DNA of 64,000 bases from contig NZ_JBAPLU010000009.1 in assembly GCF_037083825.1 (NCBI RefSeq), positions 1 to 64,000 of the forward strand. The letters run 5' to 3'. Below are positions 18,105-26,910 of this stretch, one piece after another (positions within the stretch are counted from its first letter, which is position 1; every line of letters begins with the position of its first letter). The position numbers were made by a program, and so were the translations under genes. Under the pieces are notes generated by a model that did no database searches, was not told where the DNA came from, and saw only the letters and a list, made by a program, of their open reading frames with translations. The stretch is from Klenkia sesuvii (GTDB taxonomy: Bacteria; Actinomycetota; Actinomycetes; Mycobacteriales; Geodermatophilaceae).

Positions 18105-19457
18105 TCAGCTGCCCTCGACCCCCGGTTGCGGCGGCAGCAGGAGGGTGAACACGGGCGGCAGCGGGCTGGAAACGCGCAGCCGGCCACCCTCCGCTTCGGC
18201 GAGGGTCCGGGCCAGCGCCACGCCGATGCCGTGGCCGCCGTCGCGGTGGGCGCTGCGGATGAACAGGCGGTCGACCTCCAGCCGCGTCGTCCCTTCGTCG
18301 GCGACGTCCACGGCCAGCACACCGCCGGCATCGCGGACGGAGACCGTGACGGTACCGGCTCCGTGCACGGTGGCGTTGTCGACCAGCACACCCACGACCT
18401 GGCGCACGGCGGCAGCCGAGGCGGCCGTACCGGGCAGGTCGTCCTCCGCGTGCATCGCCAGGTCGCGGTCGTGCCGAGCGAGCAGAGGACTCCAGGTCGC
18501 CTGCACGTCCGCGATCAACTGCATCGGGTCCAGCGGGGTTCCGTGGGCGCCGGTGTCGCGGGCGAGCGCGAGAAGGTCGGTGATCGTGGCCTCCAGTCGG
18601 TCGGCCGAGGCCAGCGCGCTCTCGATCGCTCCCCGGTGCGCCTCCGGGGGCAGTTCAAGAGCGGTCTCCAAGGACAGCCGCAACCCGGTCAACGGGGTGC
18701 GCAGCTGGTGCGAGGCGTCAGCGGAGAAGGCTCGCTCCCGTGTCACGAGGGCACCCAGGCGACCGGCGGTCGTGTCCAGCGCCGACCCGGCGGCGTCGAT
18801 CTCGACGATCCCGCTGCGGGCGGTCCGGGAGCTGAAATCGCCCTCGCCCAACTGCTGTGCCGCCACCGCGAGCGATTCCAACGGCTGAGCGAGTCGGGCG
18901 GCCTGACGGCGGGCCAACAACCAGGTGATGCCGACGGCGACCGCAGCCAGGGCCAGCATGCCCACCCACGTGGCCGCGATGCGCCACCGCGCAGCGCTGT
19001 AGTCGGTGGCCGCGCGCACGACCCCGCGGGTGGTGTCCCCGTCGACCACGGGGACGGCCACGACGAGCTGGCCGTCGATGTCGTTCGCCGTCGACACCCG
19101 CCCATCGCCCAGGGCGTCCGCCGAGGCCGGGTCGAGTTGCCGGGGTCCGTCGCCGGCCACCAGCTGCCCGTCTGTGCCGTAGAACGCGACGAGGACGGCG
19201 CTGTCGCTGCCTTGGCCATCGCCCAGGCCGGTGGGGGTGCGGCCGGCGGCGACGTCGAAGGCGACGGAGACGGCGTCGACGTCGGCGATCCGCTCGAGCT
19301 CGCTCTGCTCGTCGCCGAGGAAGGACTGCGCGACCCCGTAACCCAGCGGTATGCCGAACAAGGTGGTGGCCACGACCGCAGCCAGCACGGCCTGGGCGAC
19401 GATGCGGCCGCGCATGCTGACCCAGCGGCGACGCCGGACCGGTCGTTCGTCGTTCAC
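18105..19457 (-). CDS. Sensor histidine kinase
   Basis: 450 residues. Span 1 (about 20-40), an extracytoplasmic domain of about 120 residues, span 2 (MLALAAVAVGITWLLARR) and HAMP. H-box FSADASHQLRTPLTGL carries His250. N-box (VLVDNATVHG), G1 (VADEGTT, degenerate compared with D-x-G-x-G) and G2 (GGHGIGVALA) follow. The kinase start overlaps the stop of the upstream response regulator (GTGA), so they form one operon. The ligand is unknown. Confidence 0.85.
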   Translation of the reverse strand: MNDERPVRRRRWVSMRGRIVAQAVLAAVVATTLFGIPLGYGVAQSFLGDEQSELERIADVDAVSVAFDVAAGRTPTGLGDGQGSDSAVLVAFYGTDGQLVAGDGPRQLDPASADALGDGRVSTANDIDGQLVVAVPVVDGDTTRGVVRAATDYSAARWRIAATWVGMLALAAVAVGITWLLARRQAARLAQPLESLAVAAQQLGEGDFSSRTARSGIVEIDAAGSALDTTAGRLGALVTRERAFSADASHQLRTPLTGLRLSLETALELPPEAHRGAIESALASADRLEATITDLLALARDTGAHGTPLDPMQLIADVQATWSPLLARHDRDLAMHAEDDLPGTAASAAAVRQVVGVLVDNATVHGAGTVTVSVRDAGGVLAVDVADEGTTRLEVDRLFIRSAHRDGGHGIGVALARTLAEAEGGRLRVSSPLPPVFTLLLPPQPGVEGS

Positions 19458-20149
19458 GGTCGGTCCAGCCGGTACCCGTGCCCCCGCAGCGTGCTGATCT
19501 GCGGCTGGGGCACCCCGCGTCCATCGGCGACGACCGCGAGCTTGCGCCGGAGCGCGGCCACGTGCACATCCAGGGTCTTGGTGGACCCGAACCAGTGCGC
19601 GTCCCAGACGTCCTCCATCAGGCTCTGGCGGCTGACCGCCGCACCCGGTTGCGCGCCCAGCCGGGCGAGCAGGTCGAACTCCTTCGTCCGCAGCACCACC
19701 TCGGCTCCCCCGACCGTGACGCGGCGGGCAGCGAGGTCGACGACCAGGTCGCCGACGACGACCGTGGCCTGCGCGGCCGGGATGGCCGAGCTGCGCCGCA
19801 GGTGTGCCCGCACCCGGGCCAGCAGTTCGCCGAACCGGAAGGGTTTGGTCAGGTAGTCATCGGCGCCGGCTTCCAGGCCGACGACGACGTCCATCTCCTC
19901 GGCACGTGCGGTCAGCACCACGATGACGCAGCCCGGTTGCACCGCTCGGATGCGACGGCAGACCTCGACGCCGTCCAGGTCAGGCAGGCCCAGGTCCAGC
20001 AGCACCAGGTCGAACGACCGTCCGGCGACGGCGTCCAGGGCACTACGGGCGGTGCGCTGCCAGGACACCGAGTGCCCGTGGGCCCGCAGCCCGGAACCGA
20101 GGGCGCCCCCGATCGTCTCGTCGTCCTCCACCACCAGCAGGTCCGCCAT
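19454..20149 (-). CDS. OmpR-family response regulator
   Basis: 231 residues: receiver (MADLLVVEDDETIGGALGSG, Asp in LVLLDLGLPDLDG, Lys in YLTKPF) and winged helix (VVLRTKEFDLLARLGAQPGA, STKTLDVHVAALRRKL, LRGHGYRLDRP). It is the first gene of the pair with the kinase at 18105. The divergent neighbour is the glycolipid-type operon starting at 20300; the 150-bp gap must hold both promoters, so that operon is a plausible target. Confidence 0.86.
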   Translation of the reverse strand: MADLLVVEDDETIGGALGSGLRAHGHSVSWQRTARSALDAVAGRSFDLVLLDLGLPDLDGVEVCRRIRAVQPGCVIVVLTARAEEMDVVVGLEAGADDYLTKPFRFGELLARVRAHLRRSSAIPAAQATVVVGDLVVDLAARRVTVGGAEVVLRTKEFDLLARLGAQPGAAVSRQSLMEDVWDAHWFGSTKTLDVHVAALRRKLAVVADGRGVPQPQISTLRGHGYRLDRP

Positions 20150-20299
20150 GCCGGTGACGGTAGGGCCCGTCCACGGGTCGGGCGGGGCCTCCGGTGGTCC
20201 TGGGACAGGGATTTGCCTGGCGCTCACCTTGGGCCCACCGACCGCTGGCCCAGACCGCAGCAGCATCGGCGGTGTTCCCGACCGATGGAGGAGAGCCCC

Positions 20300-21481
20300 G
20301 TGGCCAGCCCAGCAGCCCGCACCGTCCTGGACCGTCCCGCAACCCCGACCGACGGCGTCCTGCCCGGCTCGGGTGCCCGGGTGCTCGTGGTGACCGGCAG
20401 CGTGGGCGCCGGTCACGACGGCGCAGCCCACGAACTGGCCGCCCGGTTGACCGCGGCCGGTGCGCAGGTCGAGGTCCGGGACCTCCTGGACGCGTTGCGG
20501 CCGACGCTGGCCCGCGCGTTGCGCAGCGGGTACACCGGCGGGGTCGGGCGGGCACCCGTGCTGGTCGAGCTGCTGTACCGGCGGCTGGAGCACCGCGGTC
20601 TGCTGTGGGCCATCGAGCGCCGCATCTGCCGTTCCGCCGAGATCGCCATGCGGGGCTGGGTGGACGCGATCGACCCCGATGTCGTGGTCACCACCTATCC
20701 GCTGGCCGCCCAGACCCTCGGTGAGCTGCGCGCCGCCGGGGACATCACCGTCCCTGTGCTGACCTACCTGACCGACCCGGCTGTGCACGTCAGCTGGCTG
20801 CACCCGGCCGTCGATGCCCACCTCACCGTCACCGCAGCCACCGCCGCCCAGGGCCGCCGCGACTACGACCTGGGCTTCACCGTCGGCGGACCGCTGGTGC
20901 CCACTCGCTTTGGGCAGCCGATGGACCTCGCCGAACTGGTCGCCCTGCGCGCGGAGGTCGGCGTGCGCACCGACCGGCCCGTCGCCCTGCTGGTCGCCGG
21001 GTCCCTCGGTCTGGGCGACGTCGCCGGTGCCGCGCTCGACGTGGCCGCCGCCGGGTTCACACCGGTCGTGCTGTGCGGACGCAACGCGGCACTGCGCGAC
21101 CGGCTGGACCGGCTGCCCGGCGTCGTCGCGCTCGGCTGGCGCACCGATGTGCACCGGCTGATGCAGGCCGTCGACGTCCTGGTGCACAACGCCGGGGGCC
21201 TGACCTGCACCGAGGCCCTGGTCGCGGGGCTGCCCACCGTGACCTACAAGCCCATCCCCGGGCATGGTCGGGCCAACGCTGCGGTGCTGCACGAGTCCGG
21301 GCTGGGCCGGTGGGCCAGCAACCCGGTCGACCTGCGCGCCGCCCTGCTCGAGCAGCTGGGCCGGGACCGAACCCCACCGGCCATGCCGGACCCCACCGAC
21401 ACCGTCCTGTCCTGGGTGCCCGCCGCCCGCAAGCTGGCTCGTCCGGCCGCCCGGGCTGCGGCACTGGCGGTGGCGGCGTGA
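20300..21481 (+). CDS. MGDG-synthase-like glycosyltransferase (GT28 fold)
   Basis: 393 residues, GT-B fold. The N-terminal VLVVTGSVGAGHDGAAHELA loop resembles the G-x-G-H motif of MurG/MGDG synthase/UgtP enzymes. The C-terminal half has VVALGWRTDVHRLMQAVDVL and HNAGGLTCTEALVAGLPTVT, the nucleotide-sugar site. Such enzymes add hexose to diacylglycerol or a related lipid at the inner membrane face. The GTG at 20300 is chosen because GGAGGAG lies 6 bases upstream. It leads a three-gene coupled operon. Confidence 0.82.
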   Translation: MASPAARTVLDRPATPTDGVLPGSGARVLVVTGSVGAGHDGAAHELAARLTAAGAQVEVRDLLDALRPTLARALRSGYTGGVGRAPVLVELLYRRLEHRGLLWAIERRICRSAEIAMRGWVDAIDPDVVVTTYPLAAQTLGELRAAGDITVPVLTYLTDPAVHVSWLHPAVDAHLTVTAATAAQGRRDYDLGFTVGGPLVPTRFGQPMDLAELVALRAEVGVRTDRPVALLVAGSLGLGDVAGAALDVAAAGFTPVVLCGRNAALRDRLDRLPGVVALGWRTDVHRLMQAVDVLVHNAGGLTCTEALVAGLPTVTYKPIPGHGRANAAVLHESGLGRWASNPVDLRAALLEQLGRDRTPPAMPDPTDTVLSWVPAARKLARPAARAAALAVAA

Positions 21482-22194
21482 GCGCCCCGACCATGACCAC
21501 CGCAGTGGCCGGGGCCGCAGCCGGGTTGTGGCACGCCGCGCCGGCGCTGACCTCGATCGGTCCGCTGCGCCGCCCGTTCCCACGGCTGTCCGGGCAGGGG
21601 CGGCCCAGCGGTATCGAGCTGACCTTCGACGACGGTCCCGACCCGCTGGGCACCCCGGCCGTGCTCGCCGAGCTGGACCGGTTGGGGTGGACGGCGACGT
21701 TCTTCATGCTGGGCAGCCAGGTCCGCGCCCACCCCGACGTGGCCCGCTCGGTCGTCGCCGCCGGCCACGAGATCGCGGTGCACGGTGACCTGCACCGCGT
21801 CCACCTCCTCCGCACGGCAGCCCAGGTCCGCGCCGACCTCGCCCGAGCCCTGGGCGACATCCGCGCGCTCACCGGCACCGACCCGCGCTGGTTCCGCCCT
21901 CCCTACGGCGTGTTCACCTCCGGGTCGCTCACCGCGGCCCGCACCCTCGGGCTGAACCCCGTGCTGTGGACCGCGTGGGGCCGGGACTGGCAGAAGGCCA
22001 ACCCCGGCTGGGTGCTCAACAACGTGATGTCCGGCCTGGCCGACGGCGGCACCCTGCTGCTGCACGACTCCGACTGCACCAGCACCCCCCGTTCGTGGCG
22101 GACGACCGCCCGGACGCTGTCGCTGCTGGCCGAGCGCCTCGACGAGCAGGGACTGCAGGTCCGGCCGCTGCGCGACCACCTGACCGCGGCATGA
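21478..22194 (+). CDS. Polysaccharide deacetylase (CE4, NodB-like)
   Basis: 238 residues. The NodB motifs are present: IELTFDDGPDPLGTPAVLAE with the catalytic and metal-binding Asp pair, a His-containing motif 2 (GHEIAVHGDLHRVH, where the usual HS/TxxH is altered), and RWFRPPYGVF. CE4 enzymes remove acetyl groups from N-acetylhexosamines. The GTG overlaps the glycosyltransferase stop and an ATG lies 15 bases further. In this operon it probably modifies a glycolipid or envelope glycan. Confidence 0.82.
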   Translation: MSAPTMTTAVAGAAAGLWHAAPALTSIGPLRRPFPRLSGQGRPSGIELTFDDGPDPLGTPAVLAELDRLGWTATFFMLGSQVRAHPDVARSVVAAGHEIAVHGDLHRVHLLRTAAQVRADLARALGDIRALTGTDPRWFRPPYGVFTSGSLTAARTLGLNPVLWTAWGRDWQKANPGWVLNNVMSGLADGGTLLLHDSDCTSTPRSWRTTARTLSLLAERLDEQGLQVRPLRDHLTAA

Positions 22195-23105
22195 CCGCGG
22201 CCCTGCTGGCACTGGCCTCGGCGTCGGCCTACGCGGTGTCCACGGTCATCGGCCACCGGGCCGCCACGTCTGCACTCTCGGGTGACGGTTCGTGGTGGTC
22301 CCGGGCCGGCCGGCTGCTGCGCCGTCCCGGGTTCGTGCTGGGCCAGGCCCTGGGTGCTCTCGGGCTCGTCCTGCACGCCGCCGCGTTGGCGGTGGGTCTG
22401 GTCGTGGTGGTGCAGCCGATCCTGTGCGTCGGGCTCGTGCTGGCCCTGGCACTCGGCGCGCTCGTCGACCGTCGCCACCCTGACCGTCCACTGCCGGGAC
22501 GCGGGCAGTGGTGGTCCGCGGGAATGGTCGTCGCCGGTCTGGTCGTCTTCCTGACCAGTGCAGCCCCCACGGCCGGCAGCGGGGCTGCCGTCAGCTGGGC
22601 GCTGCCCGCCGCGGTCGGGGGCCTCGCTGCCGCATCGGCCGCCGTCGGCTTCGCTGTGCACCGCGGCCGTCTACGTCGCCCCGCGGCGGCGCTGGCGGCC
22701 TGCTCCGGGCTGGCGTTCGGGCTGACCGGGGTGCTGCTCAAGGCCGTGCTGGCGCTGCCGGTGACCGCGTGGCCGCTCGCGTGGGCGGTCTACGCCCTGG
22801 TCGGTGTCGGGCTTGCGGGCACGGCGCTCGCGCAGTGGTCCTACGCCGCCGGTCCACTGGTGCAGTCGCAGCCGGTGGCCTCGGCGCTGGAGCCGGTGGT
22901 CGCGGTCGCCCTGGCCGGACCGGTGTTCGCCGAAGGCCTGGCCGGGGGGCCGGTCGCGCACCTGGTGCAGCTGGCCGGCCTGGTGCTGCTCGTCGCCGGG
23001 GTCGTCGGGGTGGGACGGTGCGCCATTGCTCGTGATGCCCGCCGGGGCAGCAGCGACCCGGCCGGGGACGAGGACCGCGTGCCGGTGCTCGCCTCGTACG
23101 GATGA
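22191..23105 (+). CDS. DMT/EamA-type membrane transporter
   Basis: 304 residues with about 9-10 spans arranged as two similar halves, as in drug/metabolite transporters. The segment AAGPLVQSQPVASALEPVVA resembles the second EamA repeat. It is coupled by an ATGA overlap to the deacetylase, which suggests it exports or flips the product of the two preceding enzymes. The substrate cannot be inferred. Confidence 0.72.
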   Translation: MTAALLALASASAYAVSTVIGHRAATSALSGDGSWWSRAGRLLRRPGFVLGQALGALGLVLHAAALAVGLVVVVQPILCVGLVLALALGALVDRRHPDRPLPGRGQWWSAGMVVAGLVVFLTSAAPTAGSGAAVSWALPAAVGGLAAASAAVGFAVHRGRLRRPAAALAACSGLAFGLTGVLLKAVLALPVTAWPLAWAVYALVGVGLAGTALAQWSYAAGPLVQSQPVASALEPVVAVALAGPVFAEGLAGGPVAHLVQLAGLVLLVAGVVGVGRCAIARDARRGSSDPAGDEDRVPVLASYG

Positions 23106-23109
23106 AGCG

Positions 23110-23126
23110 TTCAGGTCTTCGTCAGG
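23110..23126 (+). promoter_or_regulatory. TTCAGG direct-repeat box upstream of COG4705 copy 2/uppP
   Basis: TTCAGGTCTTCGTCAGG: half-sites TTCAGG and GTCAGG, 11-bp period. Ten bases later comes CACCAT in the place of GACGGT. Unlike the other three sites, the gene start (GTG 23226) is 99 bp away and has a GGAG ribosome-binding site, so this transcript would have a leader. Confidence 0.58.
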
Positions 23127-23225
23127 ATCCCCCCTCCACCATCACCGCGGCCCTCCGGCCCAGGCACCACCTCACGGGCTCGACGCCGAGCTCCCCCCGC
23201 CTCGTCGTCCCCCTCTGGAGCAGCC

Positions 23226-23990
23226 GTGCCGCAGCACGCCCCGTCCACCCGCCCCCGGGTCCCGGTCACCACCGTCAAGGTCCCCGCCGTCACCGCGGTG
23301 TTCTGGCTGGTCAAGGTGCTCACCACCGGCACCGGCGAGGCCGCCGCCGACGGGGCGGCGGCCTGGAACCTGCCGGTCGTCGTCGCGGTGTCCGGCCTCG
23401 GCCTGGTCGCCGCCCTGTGGTGGCAGCTGCGCGCCGACCGGTGCCAGCCGGGCCGCTACTGGACCGCGGTCACGATGGTCGCGGTGTTCGGCACGATGGT
23501 CGCCGACGGCCCGCACGTCGTGCTCGGCCTGCCCTACCCGGTCACCGCCGGGCTCGCCGCGCTGGCGCTCGCCGTCGTGTTCGCGGTGTGGCACCGGCTC
23601 GAGGGCACCCTGGACGTGCACAGCATCACCACCCGACGGCGCGAGCTCCTGTACTGGGCGGCGGTGCTGACCACCTTCGCCCTGGGCACCGCCCTCGGTG
23701 ACCTGGCCGCCGTGGTGTGGCACCTCGGGTTCGCCGGGTCGATCGTGCTCTTCGCCGTCGCCATCGCGGTCCCGTGGGTGGGCTGGGCCCGGTTCGGGCT
23801 GTCGCCGGTGGTCGCGTTCTGGGCCGCCTACGTGCTCACCCGCCCGCTGGGCGCCTCGGTGGCCGACTGGCTGGGCAAGCCCGCGCACCTGGCCGGCGGA
23901 CTCGGCCTGGGCGACGACCCGGTCGCGGTGACCGGTCTGGTGCTCATCGCCGTGCTCGTTGCGACGACGACCCGCCGGGCGACCCGGTGA
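23226..23990 (+). CDS. COG4705 multi-span membrane protein (copy 2)
   Basis: 254 residues, 7-8 spans. It shares FWxVKxLxTTxGE-AAD, TLDVHSITTRRRELLYWAAV, FALGTALGD and FWAAYVLTRPLGASVADWLG with the protein at 11311 but is clearly diverged. The function is unknown. The GTG at 23226 follows GGAG with 5-base spacing. The gene is coupled to uppP by a GTGA overlap and sits behind a TTCAGG box, so the pair may act on undecaprenyl-phosphate physiology. Confidence 0.74.
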   Translation: MPQHAPSTRPRVPVTTVKVPAVTAVFWLVKVLTTGTGEAAADGAAAWNLPVVVAVSGLGLVAALWWQLRADRCQPGRYWTAVTMVAVFGTMVADGPHVVLGLPYPVTAGLAALALAVVFAVWHRLEGTLDVHSITTRRRELLYWAAVLTTFALGTALGDLAAVVWHLGFAGSIVLFAVAIAVPWVGWARFGLSPVVAFWAAYVLTRPLGASVADWLGKPAHLAGGLGLGDDPVAVTGLVLIAVLVATTTRRATR

Positions 23991-24823
23991 GCTGGTTCGA
24001 GGCCCTCGTCCTGGGCGTCGTGCAGGGGCTGACCGAGTTCCTGCCGGTCTCCTCCAGCGCACACCTGCGCATCGTCGGCGCCCTCGCCGGCTGGCCCGAC
24101 CCGGGCGCGGCGTTCACCGCGATCATCCAGATCGGCACCGAGCTCGCCGTCCTCGTGTACTTCGCCCGCGACATCGCCCGCATCGTCACCGCCTGGGTGG
24201 GCTCCCTGCTGCACCGGGAACGCCGCGGTGACCCCGACGCCCGGATGGGCTGGCTGATCATCGTCGGCAGCATCCCCATCGTGGTGCTGGGCCTGCTGCT
24301 GCAGAAGACCATCGAGACCACCTTCCGCGACCTGCGCATCGTCGCCACCGCGCTGATCGTGTTCTCGCTGTTCCTGTTGGTCGCCGACCGGGTCGGCCGC
24401 AAGCGGCGCACGCTGGACGAGCTCACGGTCGGCCACGGCGTCGTCTTCGGGCTGGCCCAGGCCCTCGCGCTGGTCCCCGGGGTGTCCCGGTCCGGCGGCA
24501 CGATCACCGCTGGCCTCTTCCTGGGCTACACACGGGAGGCGGCGGCGCGGTACTCCTTCCTGCTCGCCGTCCCGGCGGTGCTCGGGTCCGGCGCCTACCA
24601 GGCCTACGACGCCCTGCACGGCGCCACCGCGGGCACCGCCGTCGCCTGGGGCCCGACCGCGCTGGCCACGGTGGTGTCCTTCGGCGTGGGTCTGGCGGTC
24701 ATCGCCTGGCTGCTCCGCTACCTGCAGCGCGGCAGCTTCGTGCCCTTCGTCGTCTACCGGGTCGCGCTCGGCGTCGTGGTGCTGGGCCTGGTCGCCGGTG
24801 GGGTGCTCGCGGCGTCCGCCTGA
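23987..24823 (+). CDS. uppP: Undecaprenyl-diphosphatase UppP/BacA
   Basis: 278 residues, about 8 spans. Both BacA signatures are intact: LGVVQGLTEFLPVSSSAHL (catalytic Glu and SSSAH) and LVPGVSRSGGTITAGLFLGY (PGxSRSG). The enzyme dephosphorylates undecaprenyl pyrophosphate on the outer membrane face to recycle the carrier for peptidoglycan and glycopolymer synthesis, and confers bacitracin resistance. The GTG overlaps the stop of the COG4705 gene. The context with DedA, GT39 and lipid glycosyltransferase makes this an envelope-carrier region. Confidence 0.93.
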   Translation: MSWFEALVLGVVQGLTEFLPVSSSAHLRIVGALAGWPDPGAAFTAIIQIGTELAVLVYFARDIARIVTAWVGSLLHRERRGDPDARMGWLIIVGSIPIVVLGLLLQKTIETTFRDLRIVATALIVFSLFLLVADRVGRKRRTLDELTVGHGVVFGLAQALALVPGVSRSGGTITAGLFLGYTREAAARYSFLLAVPAVLGSGAYQAYDALHGATAGTAVAWGPTALATVVSFGVGLAVIAWLLRYLQRGSFVPFVVYRVALGVVVLGLVAGGVLAASA

Positions 24824-24838
24824 GAGCGTGCGGCGAGG

Positions 24839-25627
24839 ATGACCGGCATGGGGTCCTCCGTCGTCCAGCTCGGCCCGGGCCTGCTCGTCGCGCTCGCCGC
24901 GCTGCTGGTGCTCGGCGTCCTGGTGGGCCGGGTGTCCGGGCTGGGGCAGCAGCGGCCGGTGCTGTGGGCCTGCCTGCGCGCCGCCCTGCAGCTGGCCGCG
25001 GTGTCCTCGGTGATCGTCCTCGTCGTCAGGTCGCTGTGGGCGTCGGCGGCCTTGGCCGTCATCATGCTGACGGTCGCCGCCGTCACCTCAGCCGGCCGGG
25101 TCACTGGCGGCCCGGCCTGGGGCCGCGGCGCGCCTGGTCGGGCGCTGCTGCTGGCTGCACCCATCGCTGCCGGCGTCCTCCCCGTGCTCGGGCTGGTGCT
25201 GGCCAGCGGCTCGGTCCCGCTGCGCGGGGAGGCCGTCGTCCCGGTCGCCGGCATCGTCATCGGCGGGGCCATGACCGCCACCTCGCTTGCCGGACGCCGG
25301 ATGCTCGACGAGCTCGAGCAGCGACACGGCGAGGTCGAGGCCGCCCTCGCCCTGGGCTTCCTGCCCAGGGACGCCGCGATGCTCGTCGCCCAGCCGGTCG
25401 CCGCCACCGCCCTGGTCCCCGCACTCGACCAGACCCGCACCGTCGGCCTGGTCACGCTGCCCGGCGCCTACGTCGGTGTCCTCCTCGGCGGAGGGAGCGC
25501 GCTGCAGGCTGGCGCAGCACAGCTGCTGGTGCTGGTGGGTCTGCTCGCCGCCGAAGCCATCGCCGTGTGGGTCATCACCGAACAGGTCACCCGTTCCGCG
25601 GTCCGCCGCGCACGGCCGACGCAGTGA
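24839..25627 (+). CDS. fetB: FetB/UPF0014-type ABC permease
   Basis: 262 residues, about 7 spans. AALQLAAVSSVIVLVV, PVAGIVIGGAMTATSLAGRR and the FLPRDAAMLVAQPVAATALV-PALDQTRTVGLVTLPGA segments are diagnostic of the FetB (YbbM/UPF0014) family, membrane parts of putative iron exporters. The usual partner ATPase FetA is not adjacent in the window. The start is the ATG at 24839; ATG 24848 is also possible. It lies 15 bp after uppP and may be co-transcribed. Confidence 0.85.
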   Translation: MTGMGSSVVQLGPGLLVALAALLVLGVLVGRVSGLGQQRPVLWACLRAALQLAAVSSVIVLVVRSLWASAALAVIMLTVAAVTSAGRVTGGPAWGRGAPGRALLLAAPIAAGVLPVLGLVLASGSVPLRGEAVVPVAGIVIGGAMTATSLAGRRMLDELEQRHGEVEAALALGFLPRDAAMLVAQPVAATALVPALDQTRTVGLVTLPGAYVGVLLGGGSALQAGAAQLLVLVGLLAAEAIAVWVITEQVTRSAVRRARPTQ

Positions 25628-25821
25628 TGACCGCCGGACCGACGCGGAGGTCACCACCAGACAACCCGTCGCCATCGACATGGAGTTGGTCTGCGACGAG
25701 AAGGTGCCTGAGTGCAGCACGAGTAGCGCCGGGGGGCTACTTGGTGAGCCTGCTCACCGGCCCGCGGGCTGTCGATCGGCGGTTGGGCGGGCCACTTGGA
25801 TCGCGGCCCACCCCGCCACGC

Positions 25822-26655
25822 TTACTTGGTGGGCTCGGCGGTGTGCAAGGGGTTCAGGCCGCAGGCGCGGCGCTCGACGTCGGCGAGGCTGTAGCCCAGG
25901 GCCTGCAGATGGAGCAGGTACCGGCCGGTGGAGGGGCGCAGCTGGCGCCAGTCGTTGCGGTCGGTACGGGCCTCGTAGGCGGCCAGCACCAGCACAAGTG
26001 TTAGCAGCAGCGCCCGGCCGTCCCCGGCCTTGCCGATGAGCTCGGCCAGCGCGGTGGACCGGCCGTAGCTACCGGGGGTGACGTCGAGCAGGGTGGCGGC
26101 GAGGTGGTTGCCGCCGACGTCGGAGAGCAGGTCGGCGTCGATGGCAAGTGCGGTGGCCGTGGAGGTGGCGGTGCCCTTGGGGGCGGTCTTGCGCGCCGCC
26201 AAGGCGCGCAGCCAGTCCCGCCGCACGGTCTCGGCGCTCCCCCAGGCCTTGTTGGAGTCGATGACGTCACGGCGGCCGGTGCGTGCGGCCTCCCGCTCGC
26301 CCTCGCTCATCTCGGCGGCCGGGGTGCGGCCGGTGCCGTGGTCGGCCCAGGTGTCGACGTGGCCGTGGGCACCGGGGTCGGTGCACACCCAGCGGGGCGC
26401 GGCCCAAATGCACCATTCCCGGCGGACCCATCCCCCACCAACGGCGCCCTCGTCCTTGTCGTCCGAGTCGTCGTCTTGGTCCTGCTCGTCGTCGGTTTCG
26501 TCGTCCTGATCGGTAAGGTCGGGCAGAGGCTGGCCGTCGGCATTGACGAGCCTCCAGCCGTGCTCCCGCCCGACGTAGGCCGCATGCCCCCCGCAGCCCT
26601 GGTGGGTGTCGGCGGTGAGCCGAACGCCCTCGGCGTCGGTGAGGCGACACGCACA
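25822..26655 (-). pseudogene. Plasmid-type ParB-like protein, 5'-truncated remnant
   Basis: An open minus-strand frame without a family N-terminus. It starts at about CRLTDAEGVRLTADTHQGCG, passes an acidic Asp/Glu/Gln linker and a WCIWAAPRWVCTDPGAHGHV segment, and ends with TGRRDVIDSNKAWGSAETVR, then RRDWLRALAARKTAPKG and a helical C-terminus. The SNKAWxSAExVRRxWLxxxxARKxxPKG block is typical of the C-terminal half of actinobacterial ParB/RepB-like partition proteins on plasmids and integrative elements. The N-terminal ParB/Srx and HTH domains are gone. An internal GTG (26388) could only make a 188-aa fragment. Confidence 0.65.
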
Positions 26656-26906
26656 AGGTGTGGGGCCCGGGCCGGCACATGGCCGGCGACAACGTGTTCA
26701 TGTACTTCCTGGACCCGCACGGCAACGGCCACGAGTACACCTACGGCGTCGAGACCGTCGACGAGGACACCTGGCACCCGACCGTCTACGACCTCGGCCA
26801 GCCGGAGAACCAGGACCAGTGGGGCACCGCGGAGCCGATGGACGAGCTGATCGCGAAGTCGCTGTTCAACACCCCTGACCCCGTCTTCTCGGCTCCTCCG
26901 GTCTGA
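26649..26906 (+). pseudogene. Extradiol ring-cleavage dioxygenase (VOC fold), C-terminal remnant
   Basis: The plus frame reads WGPGRHMAGDNVFMYFLDPH, then GNGHEYTYGVETVDEDTWHP and ends PDPVFSAPPV. This is the C-terminal betaalphabetabetabeta module of type I extradiol dioxygenases, with the iron-ligand Glu region (GHEYTYG) and the substrate-side His. About two thirds of the gene, including the first iron His, is missing. Homology begins at about 26650, where the ParB remnant on the other strand also begins. It heads the FAH/SDR/hydrolase operon. Confidence 0.7.
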
Positions 26907-26910
26907 GCCG

